Below are positions 51,701-59,704 of a stretch of 64,000 bases of DNA, piece by piece. How positions within the stretch are numbered: the stretch's first letter is position 1; each line of letters opens with the position of its first letter. This DNA is from Liolophura sinensis (Eukaryota; Mollusca; Polyplacophora; Chitonida; Chitonidae). The stretch covers positions 52,984,984 through 53,048,983 of the forward strand of contig NC_088300.1 of NCBI RefSeq assembly GCF_032854445.1. The letters are read 5' to 3'. The translations under genes were made by a program, and so were the position numbers. The notes beneath the pieces were generated by a model. The model searched no databases. It was not told the origin of the DNA and worked only from the letters and a program-made list of their open reading frames with translations.

Positions 51701-52544
51701 GTAGGAACCTAATTCACACAATAAATACACTCATATGACTACGGTTAAAGACCCATGTTTACATAGGTGGGGGATACCAGTCTCAAATCATGGCACCGTA
51801 TCATGTACAGGTAGTTGACAATCTTCTGAAATCAAACACGTGACATGACTGGCCAAGATGTAATGATCTGAACAGAGGCAGTCAAGAAGGCTGGCTACCC
51901 AGTCTAAATAGGAGTACAATACACAGATTAGATCAGTGTTTTCAGCTCCAACTGCTCTTCCAGGATAGATTATGACATTAAACTAAATATACTGTTGTTT
52001 TTACCCTGTCTGCAGAGCTGTTCATGGGGAGGGGAGAAAGATTAAGTAAGATTATCTTGCACCATTTGAAATATCACGAAATTTTCGCTGTTTTCTCTGA
52101 CAACAGGTCTTAAAATTATAATTGAACTGGTTCGATGTGTTTATCATATTTGAAAACAATGATCATGTCTCCTGAATGTTTGTTTCTTTTTTAGTCTGCT
52201 CCCAGTTAATTACCCCTTCTTCAAGAGGTAATGTGGCTGCCAGCTGATTACAGATTATAGCCAGCTGATTAGCCAGCTGGCTACCACTTTGGCCTCACTC
52301 TCACCCAGCTGTGAGACAAAGGACTTTAAAAGATGGAAAATTTGTACTGTATATATCATGCATTTTTCTTTTCTGTGGTGCTGAACGAGAAAGCCAGCCT
52401 AAATAAGACTCTGATCTGATAGGTCATATGTGCACACCGTTACCTGCTCCTTGTGTACCCCTGACAGAGGCTGGGCCGATTCACACCGACAAGCAGCGCT
52501 TTCAGGTCGCTAACGGGTCGCAACAGAGTCCGCAGTGATGACAT
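30657..52544 (-). CDS. IDE: Insulin-degrading enzyme (insulysin, M16 zinc metallopeptidase), 29 exons, one frameshift
   Basis: Exons in order are 52544-52444, 51384-51203, 49963-49887, 48639-48613, 48203-48101, 47234-47065, 46641-46519, 46027-45915, 45515-45426, 44715-44643, 44184-44092, 43568-43477, 43083-43003, 42138-42035, 41749-41647, 41182-41084, 40818-40795, 39881-39799, 38863-38719, 38226-38116, 37062-36942, 36439-36348, 35796-35685, 35190-35023, 34282-34158, 33731-33584, 33140-33079, 32770-32624 and 30755-30657. All borders are GT-AG. The sum is 3068 bases, one short of 1022 codons plus stop; the missing base is in exon 5. The reading shows HFCEH at 108-112 and E189 (inverted zincin site), and RTKEQLGYIVFSG in the C-terminal half. 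The length is close to vertebrate IDE (1019). The family cleaves insulin, amyloid-beta and similar small peptides inside a closed chamber, in cytosol, mitochondria and peroxisomes. Identification is secure; whether this allele is functional is not. Confidence 0.95.
30811..31000 (-). repeat. SINE family C 3' part, in the last IDE intron
   Basis: On the minus strand it reads GTTATGCCTGGTTTCTTCGG, CATGATACTTCAGTGGCGGC, then AAAAATTGTTAAGTACGACA and a CATTCATTCA tail. This matches the 3' half of 5808-6135. Confidence 0.65.
31004..31329 (+). repeat. SINE family B, full length
   Basis: The tRNA-like head GGTAGCACAGTTGGCAGAC (A box) and GATCCAGGGTCAACCTGG (B box) are followed by CATGAAAGGGATAGTGCAAC and CTTACTTGCCTTCGGTAAGT. 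It ends TACGACATCAAACCCATTCA with a CATTCACT tail. It matches 62895-63246. Confidence 0.8.
31335..31500 (-). repeat. SINE family C 5' part
   Basis: On the minus strand, a head with GGGATCAAACCTGGG as B box is followed by CATACCAAAGACTTACTACT, CACTCAGCACTGAG and GGGTAACAGAACTGG. It lies next to a family B copy in opposite orientation. Confidence 0.6.
32177..32447 (-). repeat. SINE family A, full length with 12-bp target-site duplication
   Basis: On the minus strand a tRNA-like head (GGCCTCCGTGGTTCAGTTGG, then GAGTTCAAGTCC as B box) is followed by the conserved body and an (AATAAA)n-type tail. The flanking sequence GTAATCTATTAC occurs at 32165-32176 and 32448-32459, a perfect 12-bp duplication. 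It lies in the last IDE intron. Confidence 0.92.
34913..34984 (-). pseudogene. Partial, decayed duplicate of IDE exon 24
   Basis: Read on the minus strand, this encodes [20 protein letters not shown] and then EQL before a donor-like GTATGT. Exon 24 encodes [20 protein letters not shown], then an extra stretch, then EQLG. The copy lacks roughly 20 bases in its second half and the first half of the exon, and its phase does not fit exon 25. It is most likely a dead tandem duplicate; a rarely used alternative exon cannot be excluded. Confidence 0.7.
35023..35190 (-). CDS. IDE: IDE exon 24
   Basis: The exon encodes [22 protein letters not shown], then [14 protein letters not shown] and RTKEQLG. 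The donor GTACGT is in the phase that joins exon 25 ([10 protein letters not shown]). The Arg and the following Tyr of this segment contact substrate in vertebrate IDE. A degenerate second copy of its 3' half follows about 40 bases downstream in the intron. Confidence 0.9.
37509..38095 (+). repeat. 39-bp minisatellite, about 15 units, in IDE intron 20
   Basis: The unit is TTACTGAAGTATTACATTGT plus TGATACAAGAAGTGTATTG. Units are nearly identical; the main variant is ACATTG versus ACACTG. The array ends about 20 bases from the IDE exon 20 donor. ORFs of 198 (plus) and 179 (minus) residues result from the 13-codon period and absence of stops; neither is considered a gene. Confidence 0.97.
39066..39184 (+). 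repeat. SINE family A fragment
   Basis: Contains GGGTCGTGGGCTGCCCCAGG, TCCGGTTTCCTCACACCATA and GATGGCGTAAAACACCAGTG with an A-rich AATAAAGAAATAAA tail. It is a diverged 3' piece in IDE intron 18. Confidence 0.7.
39480..39752 (+). repeat. Two adjacent SINE family A fragments
   Basis: The first (39480-39632) has CAGCAACCTGTGGATGGTCG to the AAATAAATAAAT tail. The second (39636-39752) repeats GCCCAGTTTCTTCCCACTAT to another AAATAAATAAATA tail and is more diverged. The tandem arrangement suggests insertion into or beside a tail. Confidence 0.75.
40349..40385 (-). repeat. Short SINE family A 3' remnant
   Basis: TATTTATTTGATTGGTGTTT followed by TATGCCGTATTC is the 3' end of the family A SINE in reverse orientation, with the body lost. 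Confidence 0.6.
42800..42960 (+). repeat. Repeat family D fragment in IDE intron 13
   Basis: Contains GAAACTGGCTTGCCCGCAGT, GCAGGTTACTGAGGACC and TATGTGTGATGTACA, in the same order as the related copies at 26340-26650 and 53275-53465. Confidence 0.4.
47065..47234 (-). CDS. IDE: IDE exon 6: third zinc ligand E189
   Basis: The acceptor TTTCAG is followed by [10 protein letters not shown]. The segment [14 protein letters not shown] contains the Glu that completes the zinc site (E189 by this count, same number as in human IDE). It ends SKFGTG before donor GTAAAG. Confidence 0.93.
48101..48203 (-). CDS. IDE: IDE exon 5, carrying a one-base frameshift
   Basis: The exon opens FLSEH in the correct frame. 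It then has four G residues (48185-48188, C on the plus strand) where the family motif EH-G/A-GS needs five. After the run the expected residues ([17 protein letters not shown]) continue in the +1-shifted frame to donor GTAACT, whose phase fits exon 6. Exon length is 103, whereas 104 is needed. As written, translation meets TGA at 48132-48134. A homopolymer assembly error or a real disabling allele are both possible. Confidence 0.85.
48613..48639 (-). CDS. IDE: IDE exon 4: 27-nt microexon
   Basis: Nine codons (YPEENEYQK) lie between acceptor TTTACAG and donor GTAATT, in phase 0 at both ends. They match the conserved YPxENEY segment that follows the zinc motif in M16A peptidases. Confidence 0.85.
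49070..49850 (+). repeat. 79-bp minisatellite, about ten units, in IDE intron 3
   Basis: The unit runs TTATTGGCCTATATATGCTG, TCTACGTTCGGCTCCTAAAC, CTTACAGAGTTGATTTTAGT, ACTTTCACCCAGCAAAACG. Copies differ by a few bases (C/G, T/A, A/G). It ends about 40 bases from the exon 3 donor. Confidence 0.97.
49887..49963 (-). CDS. IDE: IDE exon 3: HxxEH zinc-binding motif
   Basis: This 77-base exon encodes [20 protein letters not shown] and onward. The HFCEH motif is at 49911-49925: His108 and His112 bind zinc and Glu111 is the catalytic base. The donor GTGAGC sits only tens of bases from a 79-bp minisatellite in the next intron. Confidence 0.93.
50160..50870 (+). repeat. 51-bp minisatellite, about 14 units, in IDE intron 2
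   Basis: The unit contains ACATGTGGACATCCATGTCC, CCAATGATGTCCTGTCAACC and TGCATACATGT. The 17-codon period lacks stops in several frames, producing ORFs of 281 (plus), 253 and 204 (minus) residues. These are mutually exclusive readings of one array inside an intron and are not annotated as genes. Confidence 0.97.
52240..52311. promoter_or_regulatory. Cluster of four CAGCTG E-boxes in IDE intron 1
   Basis: CAGCTG occurs at 52240, 52262, 52274 and 52306, within 72 bases and 130-200 bases downstream of exon 1. Such palindromic E-boxes bind basic helix-loop-helix factors. Local duplication of GCCAGCTGATTA explains part of the clustering. Confidence 0.35.
52444..52544 (-). CDS. IDE: IDE exon 1: start codon and mitochondrial-type leader
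   Basis: The exon encodes [20 protein letters not shown] and onward, rich in Arg/Leu/Ser and free of acidic residues apart from one Asp, as expected for a mitochondrial presequence. The context before this ATG is poor (T at -3). Met39 in exon 2 (51371-51369) has A at -3. Vertebrate IDE is known to start at Met1 (mitochondrial) or Met42 (cytosolic), so the same dual use is plausible here. The donor is GTAACG. Confidence 0.8.
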
Positions 52545-52695
52545 ACAATAAAGCTAACCTCCAGTAGATTCTTAAAAATGCCTCGAAACACAAAGGCTCT
52601 TCGATTCCACCTTTAAATTATGCGTGTAACAAATAGCCTAGTCACGATCCATTGAACCATACGTTATTCTCGTGTTTTGACACTCAGCAATCTTT

Positions 52696-52704
52696 ACCGG
52701 AAGT
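52696..52704 (+). promoter_or_regulatory. ETS-family site in the probable IDE promoter
   Basis: ACCGGAAGT (ACTTCCGGT on the gene strand) lies about 150 bases upstream of the IDE start codon. This is the GABP/ETS consensus common in TATA-less housekeeping promoters. No TATA element is seen nearby on the minus strand. Confidence 0.4.
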
Positions 52705-52792
52705 GTTTGTCTTTCCGTTGTGGCGCGGTTTGTATAAAAACCTTGCTCATACATTACAAATGCGGCACGGATCATTACTTTGTTCATACATC

Positions 52793-52950
52793 TATTTGTT
52801 TATTTGATTGGTGTTTTACGCCGTACTCAAGAATATTTCACTTGTACGACGGCGGCCAGCATTGTGGTGGGAGGAAACCGGGCAGGGCCCGGGTGAAACC
52901 CATGACCATCCTCAGGTTGCTGCTGACCTTCCCACGTACATGTCTATAGA
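52793..52950 (-). repeat. SINE family A, 5'-truncated
   Basis: On the minus strand the body (AACCTGAGGATGGTCATGGG, GGTTTCCTCCCACCACAATG, GAGTACGGCGTAAAACACCA) ends in an AATAAACAAATA tail. The tRNA head is missing. It lies upstream of the IDE promoter. Confidence 0.85.
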
Positions 52951-53274
52951 GGAATCTAGTTAGGCCTAGGCTATAAATTGATGTGTGCGCAAGTTTTACT
53001 CAAATAAACATTAAAATACGTTACTTTTTCAACTAACACATTTTATTAATTCATAATAAAATTCACAATATAGGGACATGCGTGAGTTATACAATAACAG
53101 AAGTCCAATAAGTAATGGACTTCGGATAAAACTAATCGATGATCGCATCTGGTTAGGCAATTACCAAGCATAAATCACCTCAGTTACATTTGACTATATA
53201 TTTGTCTACACAATTGAACATTCCATTTTCACGACTGCGTGCATCTTCAGATTTTTATTATTTTTATTTTTTTC

Positions 53275-53465
53275 ATTCTTGTTTAACAATTTGTTTTTTC
53301 ACTTATACCATGGTGATGAGCAATGGTTGCTGGCAAACAGAGTAACCAGCACAGACCACCAATCTTGGGCAAGTGATTGATTAACTTTCCCACGTGTGAC
53401 GCACAGATACGCACAGCATATGCCGGTACCCGGTCTTTGCGATTGAATGGCCCTTTAAATACTTG
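53275..53465 (+). repeat. Repeat family D
   Basis: Contains GGCAAACAGAGTAACCAGCA, GGGCAAGTGATTGATTAACT, TTCCCACGTGTGACGCACAG and CATATGCCGGTACCCGGTC, shared in order with 26340-26650. Confidence 0.5.
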
Positions 53466-53485
53466 GCCATGGCCCGTTTCCACAT

Positions 53486-53514
53486 GCATCTATCTATCTA
53501 TCTATCAAATTAAC

Positions 53515-53579
<65 letters not shown>
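53486..53579. repeat. (TCTA)n and (TA)n microsatellite
   Basis: Four to five TCTA units at 53488-53505 are followed after a short gap by about 60 bases of uninterrupted TA. Confidence 0.95.
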
Positions 53580-53580
<1 letters not shown>

Positions 53581-54417
53581 CAGAACGTTTACATCTTTCA
53601 TAATAGGTGTGAATTATCAAGCTCAACATGCACCACAAATATGAATTTTACAAACAAATAACGCAATTACTTACCAAAACATCATCATCATAATCATCTC
53701 CATTGTTAAATACGTGTATTAAACTGACATCTACGTAAAATATATAGGCTTACAGGTTACACGATCATTTCACGAAGCTTATATACATATGTATTACATC
53801 CCTCGAAACGACTTGTTAATGGAAACTGGTTACAATATCGATGAGCGCAGAAAGTCAAATCTTTTGCTTTACAAGATAATGAAGTTGGCCTAAAACAAAA
53901 TTTTCTCCTCAATTTGTCGGGGCATTATTAAGGTGTCTTTATACATGATCTTTTCTTAATTACTGGCAACGTTGGACGCTATATATATTTTCTTTTAAAT
54001 ATTGATAAAGACATGATTATTAATTCATAAAAAAGTTTTATAAAAATCCAAGTACTTATTTGTTTTACCTGATTGGGGATTTATGCTGTAATGAATTAAG
54101 GGTAAGTATACACCCATGCAATCCATTCAGGTTAAATGAAAGTCGAATCGGACATCAGCATTATTGAGGAGGGATTGCAGGTCACGGGTGCAAGTTTCGG
54201 CATCATTTAAACTCGAAAGTATAATCTATAGATTCTAGGTACTAGTATACCAACCACCAGGATTGACTCCGGTTGTAAAGCTTTGTGAAATTTTCCTGCT
54301 GAGCCGGAAACGACCAGGAGACCGCGCTAAATACGTAGCCTATACTATTACGTTAATAGGCCCATAGTCGATTCGATGGGCTACCAACACGCAACAGAAT
54401 ATTCTATTCTACCTCCC

Positions 54418-54509
54418 TGGACACACGAGCCACCACCTCGTGGGCTCAAGCCTTGACGGTTACTTGTGCCTGCCCAAGGCTTGAATGGAGCCATCACCCC
54501 TTGTGTCCA
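54418..54509. repeat. Imperfect inverted repeat with 20-base loop
   Basis: Arms 54418-54455 and 54475-54509 pair at both ends (TGGACACA with TGTGTCCA; CAAGCCTTG with CAAGGCTTG) and partly between. The region is more GC-rich than its surroundings. It could be a hairpin RNA or the relic of a small inverted-repeat element. Confidence 0.45.
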
Positions 54510-56470
54510 AGACTTTGGAAGTCTTTATCGGATATACTTTCACTTGACTTCAGCATAAACATATGCCGGCTTGGTTCCGTGGATGTACTGTCCATTCAAA
54601 AATCCAAGCCGTTGGGTAAGATCGCCTGATGGTTGATTATCGCCATGTTGAACCTTTTTTGGTGGTCAGTTTGCGGGGAAAACCGAAACGTCAGTTAATA
54701 ACCAACCTCGGTAGTGTTACGTTAGTGAAAGACGATTGGTCTTCAATTAAGGTAAGACTGCCAACTGCCCTTCAAGCGCCACCGCATTATTTTATTGTAA
54801 TCAAGGTCCCTACAACGGGAGACAGTAAATAAGATGTATGAAGGAATCTTCTATGGGTAAAGGCGATGCTAACAATTCTGATTACAGTTATGACAAATGG
54901 TCAACGCTTATACATTTCCAACGAATTCTTTATTGTACTGATGTTTGGATTTATAAAATAGACACATAATAAATAACATATATTATAAACATATTGTAAA
55001 TAACACTTACTTATATTATACTCAAAACAACAAGCTTGTAATAACAGTTCTGTGCTCCATGTAACCATTACAGCAGCAAGCTTTAAAGTCTCACCATTTC
55101 ACTATGTAACAGTGAACAAAAAGAGCTGTTGACCATTCAACAATCAAACTGAGCATACCGATTTGCCTGGGCTTCAGGCACAGCATCATAAAGACGTTTT
55201 TTTTCTAATTATATACTATCTGATTTATATAAATTAGCAATTAAGAAGAGATCAGAGCAATGATTACAAAGATCTGAGAATACTGGATTAAAATGTATGG
55301 AAATCCATGTATATACATAAATAACTTATTCCTTCATGGCTTTACACATATTCCAAATATCAGAAACCATTACACTTCATCAAGACTCTCAGACTCTACA
55401 CCTAGCTGTGAATCATTTGATCATACTGCACAATGTCAATCCTCATTAGTAGAGAGATTTGGAACCTTTGAACTCAAGCATGAAGAAGGTCATCTACAAC
55501 AGCACTTTCACAATGACAGAATATTTCAAAGGGCCTTCCCTGTCCGAGCAAGGTAGTGGTTTCTACTTTTTAGTGTACTAGCCCATGGCGAGCTCCTGTT
55601 ATTCAGCTTCCACTGGAAGTTTGTACATAGGGTATAGTCTTTTCACTCTGGTCCAGCCAGATTTCTTTCATCTTAAACCTGACCAGTTTCAAAAGTTTGG
55701 AAATAGCTAGTGTTTTCCTCAAACACTACTGAACACATACTTCTTCTTCGGGTATTGGTAGCAAGGTGCTGGACATTTTCTGTCATTGGAAGAGGACAAT
55801 TATTCCCTTAGTCTAAAGGGCTCCTTTTGAAGAAAGACAGAACTACAAACTGATCATAGCTGTTGACTTTATCTCCTGAACATGTCCCTATGCTGGTGTG
55901 ACAAGGTGTTCCTAAAAACTAAAATGGAGAGATCAACATGGTCTTCCCAGGATCTGAGCAGAGTCTGGGCCACACTGGACACAAAGACCATCAGCTGGTG
56001 GCAAAAAAGAAATAGAATGCATTAAGAATTTATTTATGATAACTAATACACCAGGGGGTTTCAGTTACAGTAAAAGACAGGCACTTCTTTTTGGACTTCT
56101 GTGGTGTTACGTCTGCACAAAGTGCAAGTATACTAAAGTCTGGCAAAAGTTGTTCTTAAATACATAAACCACCAATGTGTAAATAAGAAAGGTAGTTGAT
56201 CATCCCTAGCCACAAAACCCCACTGTGTTGTTGTAATGGCTGCGAACATAAAATCATGTACTGGGTCAACATAGTGTTAAGGGCAAAGATAACACTGACG
56301 TCAGATAAAAGACCATTAAACACTGTCCATAAAAATAGTTTGATTTATACGATTTTAAATTTTTCAACCTAGTACAATGCAAATGAAACTTTGGATTCTA
56401 TGGTGGTATTTGCTGGCCACACTGGAACCAGTGGCCTTGATACAGACTATTTAAAGGGAAAAATATGGAT

Positions 56471-56735
56471 ATTTATTTATTTGATTGGTGTTTTACACCG
56501 TACTCAAGAGTATTTCACTTATACGACAGCGGCCAGCATTATGGTGGGAGAAAACCGGGCAAAGCCCGGGGGAAACCCACGCCCATCTGTAGGTTGCTGA
56601 CAGACCTTCTCACATACAGCCGGAGAGGAAGCCAGCATTTGCTGGACTTGAACTCACAGCGGCCGCATTGGTGAGAGGCTCCTAGGTCATTACACTGCGC
56701 TAGCGCGCTAACCGACAGAGCCACGGAGGCCTCTT
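56471..56735 (-). repeat. SINE family A, full length with 14-bp target-site duplication
   Basis: On the minus strand the head GGCCTCCGTGGCTCTGTCGG, B box GAGTTCAAGTCC, body and (AAATA)n tail are complete. GGAAAAATATGGAT occurs at 56457-56470 and again at 56736-56749, a perfect 14-bp duplication. The integrity suggests a fairly recent insertion. Confidence 0.93.
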
Positions 56736-56950
56736 GGAAAAATATGGATGTGACATCAATGATACCCTCTGGGTCACGACAAGCCACAGTAAAATCTGAT
56801 GCTATAAAATCATTTTAAGTTACTTGGTTGTAAAAAACAAGAAATCCAACTATTTTCCCAGACAGTGTTTAATGGTCTTTCATGTTATATATGCTGCATT
56901 TTTGTGTTCTCTTGGCTACCCCTTTGGCATACCAGTGGAAATTTGATTTC

Positions 56951-57757
56951 TCAAACAGATTCACATTCGAGAAGAACGTCTTTCTGTGCCATATCCTGCT
57001 TCCATTCAGCTGCTGTTAATGTGAAGCTTTCCCTCTTCCCTTTCTTGGAAGCAGATGTGCCTGGAAGTCAAATTCATAAAGATGTAAATGCATTATACTC
57101 TGCAGTATCTAGTGAGTGTTTAGGGTTTAACGTTGTAAACAATTTTTCAGTAGTATGACAAAAAAGGAGTCCTTAGAGTGCATGTAAGGCATGTAATGTG
57201 CCTCCTTTTTGCAGGACAGGTTTCCATCGCTCTTTTTCTAGAGATGACTTACTGAAGGCAAGTAAGCTGCCCCACCCGAACCATTATACTGATACAGGTC
57301 AACCAGATGTTGCACTATCCCCTTAATGCTGAATGCCAAGCGACGAAGCTACAACTTCAGCTTTTAAGGTCTTGGGTGTGACCCGACCCAGAATTGACCC
57401 TGGATCTACTGGCCATGAAGTGGGCACTCTACCAACTGAGCCATCGGGGTTTGTAAACCAAGTTTATGTTACAGGTATACATACATGTATGGAAATGACA
57501 CAAGCTTGTTTTTGACATGTCTCTGATATCCATTCTTATTATCACCAGAGAATATACATTTAATAACATGGCTATGGCTTCTAAATATCTTCTTTTCAGA
57601 TGGTAAAAATGACCAAATGTATGTTAGTCTACACAAACAATGATGTTGCCGACTTGATGAATGATTTACCTAGGGTACTGATGTATGATCGTGCTCCTAA
57701 TACATTCATCTTGATATCCTCACGCATCTCTCACTTCTTTTGACTTTCAGACAGAAA
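56951..57757 (-). CDS. Candidate downstream exons of the THAP gene or of a separate 55-residue ORF
   Basis: Two minus-strand blocks, 57757-57670 (acceptor TTTCAG, donor GTAAAT) and 57060-56951 (acceptor TTCCAG, stop TGA), join in phase. Added to the THAP exon they give 201 codons, but codon 144 is TGA (57731-57733). An ATG two codons later (57727) opens a 55-residue ORF, MREDIKMNVLGARSYISTLG then SKKGKRESFTL and EWKQDMAQKDVL, which I do not recognise. So either THAP ends after 143 residues, or the TGA is an error or mutation, or this is a separate small gene. A strong donor (GTAAGT) at 57948 may mark an alternative first exon for it. Confidence 0.4.
57112..57452 (-). repeat. SINE family B, near full length
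   Basis: On the minus strand the head CGATGGCTCAGTTGGTAGAG (A box) and GATCCAGGGTCAATTCTGGG (B box) lead to GTCACACCCAAGACC, GCATTAAGGGGATAGTGCAA and CTTACTTGCCTTCAGTAAGT. It ends GTTTACAACGTTAAACCC. It lies between the two candidate downstream exons of the THAP locus. Confidence 0.8.
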
Positions 57758-58327
57758 CTGAAAATGACACAGTACACTGATATATATATATACATATATT
57801 TATTTTGTAAATTTGTGTGGTTGTGATGGATCATTTTTGGTTCGGCTAGACAGAACTGGTTAGTTGATTATGGGGACCATTCCGTTGACATCAATTTACG
57901 CTGGGGGAGATGTAATGCACTTGTGAAGATGCAGTAAATGTGACTTACCGTCGATCAGAAGCAGTTATTCCCCGTAACTCTCCCAATACTTTGTGTTGAT
58001 CGATTTCAGAGTGACATTCCGCAAATATAATTAAGGTAAAATTTATTAAATGCTTGCTGCCATTTTTTTTTTAGATCGACCAAGCGTGTTTTTACTGTGT
58101 TAAAGAACAAAAACGTTTCTTTCAAACAAAACAGACGTTGATAAGGACCTCTTCCCCAATCTGAAATTTCTAAACTTACAAATTAACTATATTACTGGGT
58201 GACCATATTTCAACACCTAATTCAACAACAACTACCACACTAACATGCCCAATGTGTACCCAGTTTGCTGATCAGACCATTGGCGGTGCGTATTATCTGC
58301 AAGATAAATAAATCTGCGTCACAGTAC

Positions 58328-58732
58328 CTGTGCAATCTGTCTCTGTCTTTCCTGTCTGTCAACTTGTGACACAGACGACACTCTTGTCGGTGCGGGCGGC
58401 GCTGCTTGCGCTGCAGCCGAACGACGAACGAACTCCGTTGGCACAGCGTCTTCCGTCAATACGCGTGGCCTTTTGCGATTTTTGTCTGCTGTTGTGAGTG
58501 TAATGCCATACTTCCCGTACACATCCTCTTTGAAGCAGCTGGGTAAGAAATGAGCCGAGCAAAGTTTCGATGCCTTTGTGGGTGTAAAGTCTGGTCGACC
58601 GAGGTTATGTCGCCACTGTTTTAGAAGCTCTTCGTTACGTAATGGGAAAGCATGAAACGACAAGTCGCGTGGAACGTTGTGTATACCTCCGTCTGTTCTG
58701 TTAGTACAGCCGGAAGCCGAGCACTGTGGCAT
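58328..58732 (-). CDS. THAP-domain zinc-finger protein, first coding exon
   Basis: The exon has 135 codons from an ATG in good context (GCAGCCATGC). It shows the C2CH THAP fold: Cys4, Cys9, Cys58 and His61 as zinc ligands, Trp40, Pro47, CSAHF at 58-62 and the closing AVPTEF at 96-101. THAP domains bind DNA and occur in transcription regulators and in P-element-type transposases. A low-complexity Ala/Pro stretch and a Gln/Arg helix (residues about 105-135) follow. It ends QIAQ at donor GTACTG, phase 0. No transposase domain is seen, so a host regulator is more likely. Coding upstream of this ATG is not expected because the extension has no other ATG. Confidence 0.88.
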
Positions 58733-58835
58733 GGCTGCGACAACCCGTATCTTCACGAATCGTCCTTAAATCTGAGTAAAACGTCTTGAAATCAAATTGT
58801 TCCTTCCCCCAGACTAAGACAAGTGCGGGTATTAC

Positions 58836-58884
58836 TGACGTCACGAGCGAGGCGGCACAGGCTAACTTTAACGCCGTCGATTGG
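58836..58884 (-). promoter_or_regulatory. CRE and CCAAT elements upstream of the THAP exon
   Basis: A perfect palindromic CRE, TGACGTCA, lies at 58836-58843, about 100 bases before the THAP ATG. A CCAAT box (gene strand) is at 58880-58884. The order CCAAT, CRE, start codon and the lack of a TATA box fit a housekeeping-type promoter. Confidence 0.45.
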
Positions 58885-59682
58885 TGAAAATGTGTGTAAA
58901 CCGTAAGATGATAGGGTCTGTATTAGATACAGTAGGCCTACTGTAGCTCTCATTTGAATGAGAATTAGCAAGAAGTAAAGGAGGCACAGGCCTATATACC
59001 GCTCTATGTGTGTATGTTCGATGTGTAGGCGTCTATCTCAAACGCTCATTACATTTAGGTCTACGACTGAGTAGGCCTACATCTCTGTGCAGTGGATTGC
59101 TTACCGGTACAGGCCTGTATAGGTTAATGAGAAACGAATTACGTTAAACGGTCAAAACACAAAGTTTCTGACGAAAAGTTGAGAAGTTTATCGAGCCTGA
59201 TGATCGATAGTTCTTCAAAATCATGGTAGAACTGTAGGCTGCGATGAAACGATGAGTCCTTATCACCAGGACACCGAACACATGGAAAACAGATCACGTG
59301 GAAGGGTGTTGACTGCTTACACCAGTCACGGAAATTGCATCCATGCGCGGATGGTGAATTTTCGGTACAGAGTATTTTATTTTTTTACATTTATTTAGTG
59401 GCAGTAAAAGTCATTTGGTGGAACGTTAACCTATTTGCCAACAGTCACATGGTCTATCCTAGCTAGGCCCTATAGGCAAGTGGCGTGGTGTATAATAAAT
59501 TGCAATTGATATCACTTTTCTCAGCAAAACTGACAAGAAGAGTTCAGCTTTTTTGTTGGTATCAAGTGCATATGACACATAACTACATTTTAGGCCCGAA
59601 TCAGACTCTGAGGCTTATAGTAATTTCAGGCAAATAATCAGAATCGAGGATGTACCTGTAGTATATGTGCGAGATCAATCTC

Positions 59683-59704
59683 GTGTGTGTGTGTGTGTGT
59701 GTGT
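59683..59704. repeat. (GT)n microsatellite
   Basis: About eleven uninterrupted GT units. Confidence 0.9.

Larger units (their letters stand above)
52545..56950. other. Intergenic region between IDE and the THAP locus
   Basis: Besides the IDE promoter region, three repeats, a TA tract and an inverted repeat listed separately, I see no supported exon. The ORF at 55293-55556 has no domain or splice context. Part of this region may be 3' UTR of the minus-strand THAP locus. Confidence 0.45.

Noticed and set aside
56391-56674. ORFs with motifs like [21 protein letters not shown], also seen near 26000, 39500, 52700 and 61200
   Set aside because: They are translations of the family A SINE body; the same peptide recurs at every copy.
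57731-57733. Selenocysteine reading of the in-frame TGA at the THAP locus
   Set aside because: THAP proteins are not known selenoproteins, and I identified no SECIS-like element; a plain stop, error or separate gene is simpler.
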